Under the pieces are notes generated by a model. The model did no database searches and was not told the origin of the DNA. It was given only the letters and a program-made list of their open reading frames with translations. Shown here one piece after another: positions 34,417 to 43,380 of a stretch of DNA of 43,380 bases; within the stretch, counting starts at the first letter, position 1; the number at the start of each line of letters is the position of its first letter. Both the position numbers and the translations under genes were made by a program. This DNA is from an uncultured Clostridium sp. (GTDB lineage Bacteria; Bacillota; Clostridia; TANB77; CAG-508): the NCBI GenBank assembly GCA_947648495.1, contig CANSOA010000003.1, forward strand, positions 205,256-248,635, read 5' to 3'.

Positions 34417-34626
34417 TTTACCAAATTTTACTTACTCTTTTTATTTTACCTCCCCCATTTTACCATTTCCTATTCTTCTTACAATTTTTCATATTTTATT
34501 TTCTAATTTCTCTTGCTATTTTTTTTTTTTTTTGATATTATTAGGTATATATTTTTACTTACGGAAATTATGGTTTCCTAATTTCTGGAAAAAATATAGA
34601 AAAATACTTAGGAAAGGAAGAAATAA

Positions 34627-35976
34627 ATGTATTCAGATAAAAACGATTTACTTACCAAAGCAAAAGATCTTCTAAAAGAAGAAATGACTAATATTTCCTA
34701 CACAACCTGGATAAAAAATCTGGATATTGACTCAGTTCACGATAACCAAATCATTCTCATAGCGCAATCTACCATTCAAAAAGATGCAATCGAGTCCAGA
34801 TTATATGATTTAGTTGTGAATACATTTAATTTTATTACAAATAAATCTTGTGACATCAAAATTGTTGAAAAAAGCGATTTACAAAATATCGAACGAGCAC
34901 CAGAAGAAAACAATAATGATTATACACAATCCGAAGAATATTCCAAAACCTATTTAAATCCAAAATATACGTTTGATACTTTCGTCGTTGGAGATAATAA
35001 TAAATTTGCCCAAGCTGCGGCATTAGCAGTTGCTGACTCTCCTGCCTCATCGTATAATCCGTTATTTATTTATGGTGGTGTAGGTCTTGGAAAAACACAC
35101 TTAATGCACGCAATTGGTAATAAAATCTTACAAAATAATCCAAATACTACGATTTTATATGTAACAAGTGAAAATTTCACAAATGAATTAATTAACTCCA
35201 TTAAAGATGGAAATTTCAAAAATGAATTGTTCCGAAAAAAATATAGAAATATTGACATTTTACTGATTGACGATATTCAATTTATTGCAGGAAAAAAATT
35301 AGGTCAAGAAGAATTTTTTCATACGTTTAATACTTTACGTGAAAATAACAAACAAGTTATTATCTCCAGCGATAAACCACCACGCGATATTCCTTTATTA
35401 GAAGAAAGGCTCAAAACACGCTTTGAATGGGGTCTACTTGCTGATGTATCTATGCCTGATTATGAAACACGTCTAGCAATTTTGCGTAAAAAAGTCCAAT
35501 TAGAAAATATTTTAATTGACGACTATTTGTTATCAGTTATTGCAACAAAAATCAATACCAATATAAGAGAATTAGAAGGCGTTTTAAATAAAATCATTGC
35601 GTATGCTTCTTTAACACACACGCCAATTACAATAGAATCAACGGAAAAAGCAATCAATGATGTTGCCCTTCAAAAAGAAAAAATGATTACAGCCAGTTAT
35701 ATTCAAGATATTGTTGCAAAATACTTTAACATTGATAAAAAAGATTTAATCTCAACAAAAAAATCAAATGACATCGTGTATCCTCGTCAAATTGCTATGT
35801 ATTTATGTAGGACAAGTGCCAATATGTCATTCCCGCAAATTGCTAGGGATTTTGGCAAAAAAGACCATACTACTGTTATGCATGCACATGGAAAAATCGA
35901 AAAAGAAATTAAACAAAACACAAATACAAAATTAATTGTGGAAAGTTTAAAAAATATAATTCGAGACAATCAATAA
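34627..35976 (+). CDS. dnaA: Chromosomal replication initiator protein DnaA
   Basis: 449 residues, full length. Domain I is at about 1-80 (TWIKNLDI), a short linker follows, and an AAA+ domain carries Walker A GGVGLGKT (150-157) and Walker B LLIDDIQFI. The C-terminal DNA-binding signature is ARDFGKKDHTTVMHAHGKIE. It binds DnaA boxes and opens oriC. GGAAAGGAAG precedes the ATG. The putative binding sites lie just downstream, before dnaN, and DnaA is expected to regulate its own gene. Confidence 0.98.
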   Translation: MYSDKNDLLTKAKDLLKEEMTNISYTTWIKNLDIDSVHDNQIILIAQSTIQKDAIESRLYDLVVNTFNFITNKSCDIKIVEKSDLQNIERAPEENNNDYTQSEEYSKTYLNPKYTFDTFVVGDNNKFAQAAALAVADSPASSYNPLFIYGGVGLGKTHLMHAIGNKILQNNPNTTILYVTSENFTNELINSIKDGNFKNELFRKKYRNIDILLIDDIQFIAGKKLGQEEFFHTFNTLRENNKQVIISSDKPPRDIPLLEERLKTRFEWGLLADVSMPDYETRLAILRKKVQLENILIDDYLLSVIATKINTNIRELEGVLNKIIAYASLTHTPITIESTEKAINDVALQKEKMITASYIQDIVAKYFNIDKKDLISTKKSNDIVYPRQIAMYLCRTSANMSFPQIARDFGKKDHTTVMHAHGKIEKEIKQNTNTKLIVESLKNIIRDNQ

Positions 35977-36079
35977 AACTATTTTCTAAATAAAAATTGA
36001 ATTTTATAAAAACAAATATTTATAAAACAAATTTTTACCAAAGAGATTTATTTTCTTTTATAGTCCTGACTTCCGTAGG

Positions 36080-36290
36080 TTATTCACAGGATGGGTGTTG
36101 AAAAGCTGTATATAAAATGTTAATAAATACCAATCAACAAATGAAAGTTTATTATGTGGAAAAACTTAGTAATTATTCACAGAGTTATACACTACGAAAT
36201 CCCTTAGGGAAATCTGACTTATAAATACTTTTCCACAATTTACACAGGACCTAATACTAATACTACTAATAATATTTATATAATAAAGGA
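36080..36290 (+). other. Replication origin oriC: DnaA boxes and DnaA-trio tract
   Basis: DnaA boxes: TTATTCACA at 36080-36088 and 36173-36181, TTTTCCACA at 36229-36237 and, inverted, at 36155-36163, plus TTATACACT at 36185-36193. The last box is followed by a short GC-containing spacer and, at 36251-36274, by eight uninterrupted triplets, each CTA or ATA, then by an AT-rich stretch. This copies the Bacillus subtilis unwinding element, where DnaA extends from boxes onto single-stranded trios. Gene direction changes nearby, at rpmH/dnaA. A further TTTTCCACA follows dnaN (37413-37421). Confidence 0.85.
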
Positions 36291-36299
36291 GAAAGAAAA

Positions 36300-37412
36300 A
36301 TGAAATTTGTTTGTGAGAAAGAAAAAATTTTGAAAGGAATTAATTCTGTTATAAATGGAGTATCTTCTAAAACGACGATGCCTATCTTAGAAGGAATTTT
36401 AATTCAGACAAATGACAATGAAGTAAAATTGACTTCGTATGATTTAGAAATCGGAATTGAGTATATTTTAGATGCCAACATTCTTGAGCAAGGAAATACA
36501 GTCGTAAATGCTGTTATGTTTAGTGAAATTATTAGAAAATTGCCAAATGCTGAAATTCAAATACGTATCAACGAAAATAATTTGTTAGAAATTGAATGTG
36601 AAAGTTCTTTATATAAGTTAGCAACAATGAATCCAGAAGAATTTCCAGAATTGCCTAAAATAAATATTGATAATTCCGTCAAATTAGAACAAACAACATT
36701 AAAAAATATGATAAGAAAAACCATTTTCGCTGTTAGTACAGAGGAAAACAGACCGATTTTTACAGGAAGTTTATTTGAGATAATTGACCATAAATTAAAT
36801 ATAGTAGCAGTAGATGGTTATCGATTGGCAATCAAAAGTAAAGAAATAGAAGAAACCAATAATTTTAATTGTGTTATTCCCGGAAAAACATTAAATGAAG
36901 TAAATAAAATTATCTCTGATTCATTTGATATGATTACAGTTGGTATCGCTAAAAATCAAGCATTGTTTGAAATGGAAAATTGTAAAATTGTAACACGATT
37001 ACTAGATGGGGAATTTTTGAAATATTCCAATACAATTCCGCAGAATTGGGAAACAAGAATAAAAGCAAATAAAAATAATATTCAAAATTGTTTTGAAAGA
37101 ATTTTATTGATTTCATCATCATCAATAGAAAAAGAAAAGAAGTATCCAGTAAAAGTCAACATAGAAGTGGGAAAAGTAACAATTTCGTGTTCTAACCAAA
37201 CAGGTGACGCAAAAGAGGAAATTTTTGTTGAAACCGAAGGAAAAGAATTAGAAATTGGTTTTAATCCAAGATTTTTCCTAGATGCGCTAAAGGCAATTGA
37301 TGATGAAGAAGTTTATATCGAATTTGGAACCAATCGTTCTCCATGTATCATAAGACCAATTGAAGCTGGAGACTATGTCTACATGATATTACCAATTAAA
37401 ATGAAGGATTAG
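36300..37412 (+). CDS. dnaN: DNA polymerase III beta subunit (sliding clamp)
   Basis: 370 residues. MKFVCEKEKILKGINSVING, MPILEGILIQ and VDGYRLAIKSKEIEE are beta-clamp signatures, and the C-terminus ends in the typical YMILPIKMKD. The protein forms a dimeric ring that tethers polymerase to DNA. GGAG lies nine bases upstream of the ATG. It follows oriC directly. Confidence 0.97.
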   Translation: MKFVCEKEKILKGINSVINGVSSKTTMPILEGILIQTNDNEVKLTSYDLEIGIEYILDANILEQGNTVVNAVMFSEIIRKLPNAEIQIRINENNLLEIECESSLYKLATMNPEEFPELPKINIDNSVKLEQTTLKNMIRKTIFAVSTEENRPIFTGSLFEIIDHKLNIVAVDGYRLAIKSKEIEETNNFNCVIPGKTLNEVNKIISDSFDMITVGIAKNQALFEMENCKIVTRLLDGEFLKYSNTIPQNWETRIKANKNNIQNCFERILLISSSSIEKEKKYPVKVNIEVGKVTISCSNQTGDAKEEIFVETEGKELEIGFNPRFFLDALKAIDDEEVYIEFGTNRSPCIIRPIEAGDYVYMILPIKMKD

Positions 37413-37448
37413 TTTTCCACATTTTATGGAGCAAATGAGGATAAATAA

Positions 37449-38534
37449 ATGTACATAAAAAAAATCAGTTTAAAAAATTTTAGAAATTATAAAGAACAAG
37501 AAATTTCTTTTCATCGAGGTATTAATATATTTTATGGAGATAATGCACAGGGAAAAACCAATCTAATTGAAGCAATCTTCTTATGTAGTATGGGAAAATC
37601 ATTCCGTAGTAAGAAAGATAAGGAGTTAATCCAGTTTGAAGAATTAACTACAACGGTTAAAATTGATTATGAAAAACAGGATAGAAGTGGAAAGATAGAG
37701 ACTAACATTGGGGAAAAAAAAGAATTTTTTTGCAATGGTGTAAAACAAACGAAAGTAAGTAATATTGTTGGAAAAATTAATATTGTTATTTTTTCACCAG
37801 ATGATATTGATATTATCAAAGAGGGACCGGGAAAAAGGCGTAAATTTTTAGATATGATGATTAGTTCATTAAAACCCAATTATATTCATTTATTAAATGA
37901 TTACAATCGCGTACTAGAACAGCGAAATACTTATTTAAAGCAAATGATAAAAGAGGGAAAAAGTGAAGATTTATTAGATATTTTAGATGAGCAATTAGCA
38001 GAACTTTCCTATCAGATTTTCAATTATCGTAATCAATATTTAGAAAAATTCTCAGATATTATTCAAGAAATGCATGATATTATAACGCAAAATACGAAAA
38101 AAGAGGAAATTATAAAAATAAAATATATTTCAAATGCACAAGAAAAGCAAGGTTTTGTGGATAACTTGAAAAAGTCAAGAAAAATTGATTTAGCAAGAGG
38201 TTATACAAGTACAGGCATTCATAGAGATGATTTTTTGATTTATATTAATAAAAAAATTGTTTCAATTTATGGTTCTCAAGGTCAACAAAGAACAACAACG
38301 CTTACGTTAAAATTGTGTGAATTAAAAATTGTAAAAGAAGAAATAGGCGAGTCACCAATTCTTTTACTGGATGATTTTATGTCTGAATTAGATGAGAAAA
38401 GGCGTCAGAGTTTTTTGGAAAATTTAAAAGATTGCCAAGTAATGATTACATGTACTGACAAAATAAAGATGCAAAAGGAAAATATAAAAAGTTTTTATGT
38501 TGAAAATGGAAGTGTGCAGGAAGAAGGGAAATAA
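37449..38534 (+). CDS. recF: DNA replication and repair protein RecF
   Basis: 361 residues. N-terminal ISLKNFRNYKEQEISF and Walker A GDNAQGKTNLIEAIF (about 30-44), the FSPDDIDIIKEGPGKRRKFLD segment, and near the C-terminus SQGQQRTTTLTLKL and LLLDDFMSELDEKRR (signature and Walker B/D-loop). It loads RecA at gaps with RecO and RecR. Directly follows dnaN in the standard order. Confidence 0.97.
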   Translation: MYIKKISLKNFRNYKEQEISFHRGINIFYGDNAQGKTNLIEAIFLCSMGKSFRSKKDKELIQFEELTTTVKIDYEKQDRSGKIETNIGEKKEFFCNGVKQTKVSNIVGKINIVIFSPDDIDIIKEGPGKRRKFLDMMISSLKPNYIHLLNDYNRVLEQRNTYLKQMIKEGKSEDLLDILDEQLAELSYQIFNYRNQYLEKFSDIIQEMHDIITQNTKKEEIIKIKYISNAQEKQGFVDNLKKSRKIDLARGYTSTGIHRDDFLIYINKKIVSIYGSQGQQRTTTLTLKLCELKIVKEEIGESPILLLDDFMSELDEKRRQSFLENLKDCQVMITCTDKIKMQKENIKSFYVENGSVQEEGK

Positions 38535-38538
38535 CGAT

Positions 38539-40727
<2,189 letters not shown>

Positions 40728-40729
40728 AA

Positions 40730-41122
40730 ATGGATATTGATTTTGAAAAATTAATTAAAGAAGCAAGGAAAATAGCCAATAAAAGAAAATTAAGTGAATA
40801 TGCAACAGAAGGACATGTTGCTTGTGCTTTACTGACTAAAAATGGAAATATCTTTACAGGCATATCACTTGAGACTAAATGTAGCTTGGGAAATTGTGCT
40901 GAACATGCTGCGGTTTTGGAAATGTTAAAAAATAATGAAACGGAAATAGATAAAATTGTAGCTTATTCGGCAAAAGGAACGATATATGCACCATGTGGAA
41001 GATGTAGAGAATTAATAAGAATGATTGATGATAAAAATATTGATACAAAGGTTATGATAAGAGAAGATAAGATAAGAGTATTAAAAGATTTATTACCTGA
41101 AATGTATATTAGTAAAAGATAA
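40730..41122 (+). CDS. Cytidine deaminase family protein
   Basis: 130 residues. The zinc-binding and catalytic motifs are NCAEHAAVLEML (Cys-Ala-Glu, with the proton-shuttling Glu) and APCGRCRELI (two further zinc cysteines), the layout of small tetrameric cytidine deaminases and blasticidin-S-deaminase-like enzymes. EGHVACALLTKNGNIFTG is the substrate-binding front part. Which base or nucleoside is deaminated cannot be decided. It starts two bases after gyrB, so it is likely translated from the same message and ends with its own terminator. Confidence 0.88.
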   Translation: MDIDFEKLIKEARKIANKRKLSEYATEGHVACALLTKNGNIFTGISLETKCSLGNCAEHAAVLEMLKNNETEIDKIVAYSAKGTIYAPCGRCRELIRMIDDKNIDTKVMIREDKIRVLKDLLPEMYISKR

Positions 41123-41161
41123 GATGAAGTAGAATTGAGTAAGATTTTAAAAAATTATAGA

Positions 41162-41205
41162 AAAGAAATCCACAGTTAGTTAACAAATTGTGGATTTCTT
41201 TTAAT
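41162..41205 (+). terminator. Terminator of the gyrB-cytidine deaminase unit
   Basis: AAAGAAATCCACA (41162-41174) pairs perfectly with TGTGGATTTCTTT (41189-41201), followed by T-rich DNA. Confidence 0.85.
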
Positions 41206-41358
41206 TTTCTTTTAATCTTTTTTTACCTGTTTTTGCAATTTAAGTATTGAAGGGATTAATTTTTTAAAATCTATTTGAATATTTTTATTAGAAATGTGGA
41301 TTTGGGATTAGGGGGATTTTGGGATTTTTTGAATTTTTGAATTTTGAATTTGGGTGGA

Positions 41359-41460
41359 TTTGGGGACGGGGACAGTCTTGAAAATTTATTTTCTCTCTTT
41401 TTCTCATTTTTACTCTGTTTTTCCATATAGGGAAACTAAAGACTGTCCCCGTCCCCAAAA
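41359..41460. repeat. REP/MITE-like inverted-repeat element (copy 7)
   Basis: GGGGACGGGGACAGTCTT at the left and AAGACTGTCCCCGTCCCC at the right, perfect complements. The interior contains CTCTTTTTCTCATTTTTACT and CCATATAGGGAAACTAAAGA, related to copies 2-4. The 41206-41501 gap holds only this. Confidence 0.85.
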
Positions 41461-41501
41461 TATATCAGTGTATTTTTTTATAAAAACAAAACCTACTTTA
41501 A

Positions 41502-42415
41502 TTAGGTTTTATACATTCCTTGCCTTAGATTTTTTTCACGCATTAATTTATCTAATCCATTCAAAATCCATTTTTTGTGTAAATTCCACTCTGGAGCAAT
41601 ATGTGAAGTTTTAGGAGCGTCTCCAGATATCCTGTGGATAATTATATTTTTTGAAATATGCGTTAAAATGTAAGCAACAATATTTAAATATTCGTCTAAA
41701 ATTAGTGGCTTGTAAATACCGATTTTTGTACATTTTTGCTAAAATTGTATTTTCCACAACATAAGTTGAATGGATTTTTAAACCCGCAATCTTATGTTTG
41801 TTAAGAAAATCAACAGTATTGATGATATTATTAAAATTTTCGTTAGGAAGCCCAACCATAATGTGAGTTACAACATCAATATTATAGCGATTTAGTAAAT
41901 TCACTGCTTCTGTAAATTGACAACTATTATATCCTCGATTAATAAATCTTCCTGTTTGGTCATCTGAAGTTTGTAGCCCCAGTTCAACCCAAACATAATA
42001 TTTATTTGTATAACTTTTTAAAAGTTGAACAATTTCTTCATTGATGCAATCTGGACGAGTAGCAATTGCTAAAGCCACAATTCGGTTGTCAATTAATGCA
42101 GAATCATATTTTATTTTTAAGTTTTCCACAGTATCATAAGTGTTGGTAAAATTCTGAAAAAAAGCAATAAACTTGCGAGCTCTGGCTGATTTATAACTTT
42201 TAAAATAGTTTTTAACTTGATTAGAAATTGTATCAGTTGAAGTTATATGGTCGCCAGAACCTCTACTACTGCAGAAGATACAGCCTCCTGTGGAAACTTT
42301 TCCATCACGATTTGGACAAGTAAAACCAGCATCAATACATATTTTTAATGTTTTTTCTCCGAAATTTATTTTTTAAAAAATTATTAAAATGATTATATCT
42401 TTCATGTGTTTCCAT
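41502..42415 (-). pseudogene. Radical SAM protein (TIGR01212/YhcC type) with two frameshifts
   Basis: Three consecutive pieces in different frames join into a full-length product of about 303 residues. Piece 1 (from ATG at 42415) reads METHERYNHFNNFLKNKF. Then a surplus base in TTTCGGA (about 42360) shifts to piece 2, which reads GEKTLKICIDAGFTCPNRDG, GGCIFCSSRGSGDH and ELGLQTSDD. A second surplus base in AATCGGT (about 41722) precedes piece 3: GIYKPLILDEYLNIVAYIL, IHRISGDAPKTSHIAPEWNL. The cysteines of the iron-sulfur cluster, the LQT and RISGDAP motifs are all intact, so decay is recent, or the reads are wrong here. Longest piece is 41611-42129 with extension to about 42358. Confidence 0.85.
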
Positions 42416-42722
42416 AGATAGAGTATATCAAAATTTTTAATTAAAGTAAATAAAAGGGGTAGATTTTTTAGAAATAAATGATAAGATATAAAGTATAAAA
42501 TATTTTTGGGGACGGGGACACTCTTGGTTTTATTTTTTATTAAACTGCTAAATATATTGAAATAACAAATAAAATAGTAAGTGTGAAGATTAAAAATAGG
42601 CTTAAATAAATTGTGGAAATAATTAAATTGGAATTTTTGAAGAATTTATTTGTTAGTAAAATCAATAGAGACAGCGGTTTTGGAAAAATAAATATGAAAT
42701 ATTAATTAATAAAGGAGAAAAA
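42416..42722. other. AT-rich intergenic region without a gene
   Basis: Holds one single REP-type arm (42503-42524) and otherwise AT-rich DNA. I see no RNA gene or promoter that I would defend; a weak ribosome site (AAAGGAG) at its end serves ogt. Confidence 0.6.
42503..42524. repeat. Single arm of the REP/MITE-like element (copy 8)
   Basis: GGGGACGGGGACACTCTT preceded by TTTT. No complementary arm is found within the following 200 bp. Confidence 0.75.
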
Positions 42723-43172
42723 ATGTATATATCATATTATAAAAGTCCAATAGGATGGATAAAAATAAAAGCTACTAATGAATATATTGAAGCAATTGAA
42801 TTTACTGATAAAATTGCAGAAGTGAGTTTTCAAAATAGCATTACAAAAGCTTGTGGAAATCAGTTAAATGAATATTTTCTAAAAAAAAGAGAAAAATTTG
42901 AATTGCCTGTAAAATTGACTGGTACTGTATTTCAAGAGAAAGTATGGAAAGAACTTTGTAATATACCATATGGAGAAATAACTACGTATAAGGAAATTGC
43001 GCGAAAAATAGGAAATGAGAAGGCTTTTAGGGCTGTTGGAACAGCAATTGGTAAAAATCCAATTGCAATACTTGTACCATGTCACAGAGTGATTGGTGCA
43101 GACGGTTCAATGACTGGTTATGCATATGGTATTCAAAAGAAAGAGATGTTGTTAAAATTGGAAAACGTATAA
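42723..43172 (+). CDS. ogt: Methylated-DNA--[protein]-cysteine S-methyltransferase
   Basis: 149 residues. The active-site motif PCHRVIGADGSMTGYAYG carries the alkyl-accepting cysteine, and FQEKVWKELCNIPYGEITTYKEIARKIGNEKAFRAVGTAIGKNP is the DNA-binding helix-turn-helix part. It removes O6-alkyl groups from guanine by irreversible transfer to itself. No Ada-type regulatory domain is present. AAAGGAG is six bases upstream of the ATG. Confidence 0.95.
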   Translation: MYISYYKSPIGWIKIKATNEYIEAIEFTDKIAEVSFQNSITKACGNQLNEYFLKKREKFELPVKLTGTVFQEKVWKELCNIPYGEITTYKEIARKIGNEKAFRAVGTAIGKNPIAILVPCHRVIGADGSMTGYAYGIQKKEMLLKLENV

Positions 43173-43249
43173 ATTTAGTTTATTTGTTTAAACTAAAAAG
43201 GAAGTTTTTAGAAAAATGCAAGAAAAATTAAAAAATTTTCAAAAAACTA

Positions 43250-43278
43250 TTGACAAATCGGAAGAAAACGTTTATACT
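43250..43278 (+). promoter_or_regulatory. Promoter of tRNA-Lys
   Basis: TTGACA (43250-43255), 17-bp spacer, TATACT (43273-43278), with the tRNA starting 48 bp further on. Confidence 0.75.
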
Positions 43279-43325
43279 ATTATATGTCTTGACTAACAAA
43301 AGTTAGAAAAGATATTGCAAAAGAT

Positions 43326-43380
43326 GGGCTATTAGCTCAGGTGGTAGAGCACTTGACTTTTAATCAAGTTGTCCCGCGTT
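43326..43380 (+). tRNA. tRNA-Lys (anticodon TTT), cut by the window end
   Basis: GGGCTATTAGCTCAGGTGGT starts acceptor and D-arm, the anticodon arm is CTTGA-CTTTTAA-TCAAG, and the sequence stops inside the T-arm (CCCGCGTT). The 3' part and any following tRNAs lie outside. Confidence 0.93.

Noticed and set aside
41354..41614. 86-codon plus-strand frame
   Set aside because: It begins in a REP arm (reading DLGTGTVLK, the same as other frames through such arms) and crosses the radical SAM pseudogene antisense.
41633..41641. Perfect DnaA box TGTGGATAA (TTATCCACA inverted)
   Set aside because: It is isolated and lies in the coding sequence of the radical SAM pseudogene, where it encodes conserved IIIHR residues.
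43173..43240. Hairpin TTTAGTTT/AAACTAAA after ogt as terminator
   Set aside because: The stem is followed by AAGGAAG, not by a T run, so it does not qualify as an intrinsic terminator.

Overview
The window is a strongly AT-rich stretch of a Bacillota (Clostridia-type) chromosome spanning the replication origin. The conserved block rpmH-rnpA-yidD-yidC-jag, mnmE-mnmG-rsmG-parA-parB lies on the minus strand, and dnaA-dnaN-recF-remB-gyrB on the plus strand. Gene direction switches between rpmH and dnaA (about 34.1-34.6 kb), and the dnaA-dnaN gap carries DnaA boxes followed by a triplet (DnaA-trio) tract, so oriC can be placed at about 36.08-36.28 kb. A GerM-like protein, two GerMN/Jag-type spore-associated families and the low GC fit a spore-forming or formerly spore-forming anaerobe; the species cannot be named from this sequence.

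Layout. 0-8.2 kb: a clipped histidine phosphatase, a TrmN6-like tRNA methyltransferase, a GerMN protein, a hemolysin III-like membrane protein, and a very large 2-hydroxyacyl-CoA dehydratase activase-type gene broken by one inserted base. 8.25-15.15 kb: almost 7 kb without any credible gene, which resolves by eye into six highly diverged tandem units of about 1.2 kb, each with the same short sequence (TTTCCACA) and the same small palindrome (TTGTC-N5-GACAA). 15.2-22.2 kb: two tRNA-Ser genes, then DUF4446-parB-parA, rsmG, mnmG and mnmE on the minus strand, with two imperfect parS-like sites in and beside mnmG. 22.98-31.31 kb: an 8.3-kb integrated filamentous phage (inovirus-like) bounded by 26-bp direct repeats, inserted between two small unknown genes. 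31.4-34.1 kb: the jag-to-rpmH operon. 34.6-41.1 kb: dnaA to gyrB, then cytidine deaminase. 41.5-43.4 kb: a twice-frameshifted radical SAM (YhcC/TIGR01212-type) pseudogene, ogt and the start of tRNA-Lys.

How the parts work together. The origin block supplies initiation (DnaA), the sliding clamp (DnaN), repair (RecF) and supercoiling (GyrB). ParA/ParB with nearby parS segregate the origin. MnmE/MnmG modify tRNA wobble uridines and RsmG modifies 16S rRNA. RnpA matures tRNAs; YidC, with YidD and Jag/KhpB, serves membrane-protein insertion and RNA binding. The prophage has a gene II/X-like Rep, a Zot/pI-like ATPase, a pIII-like adsorption protein, small membrane proteins, two paralogous major coat genes, a DDE transposase/integrase and a tandemly duplicated HTH regulator.

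Dispersed through the intergenic DNA are copies of a REP/MITE-like inverted-repeat element with arms GGGGACGGGGACACTCTT / AAGAGTGTCCCCGTCCCC. The least explained objects are the six-unit 1.2-kb array, a segment shared between the phage adsorption protein and a small membrane protein encoded on the opposite strand, and three frameshifts that all fall at the tetranucleotide TCGG.
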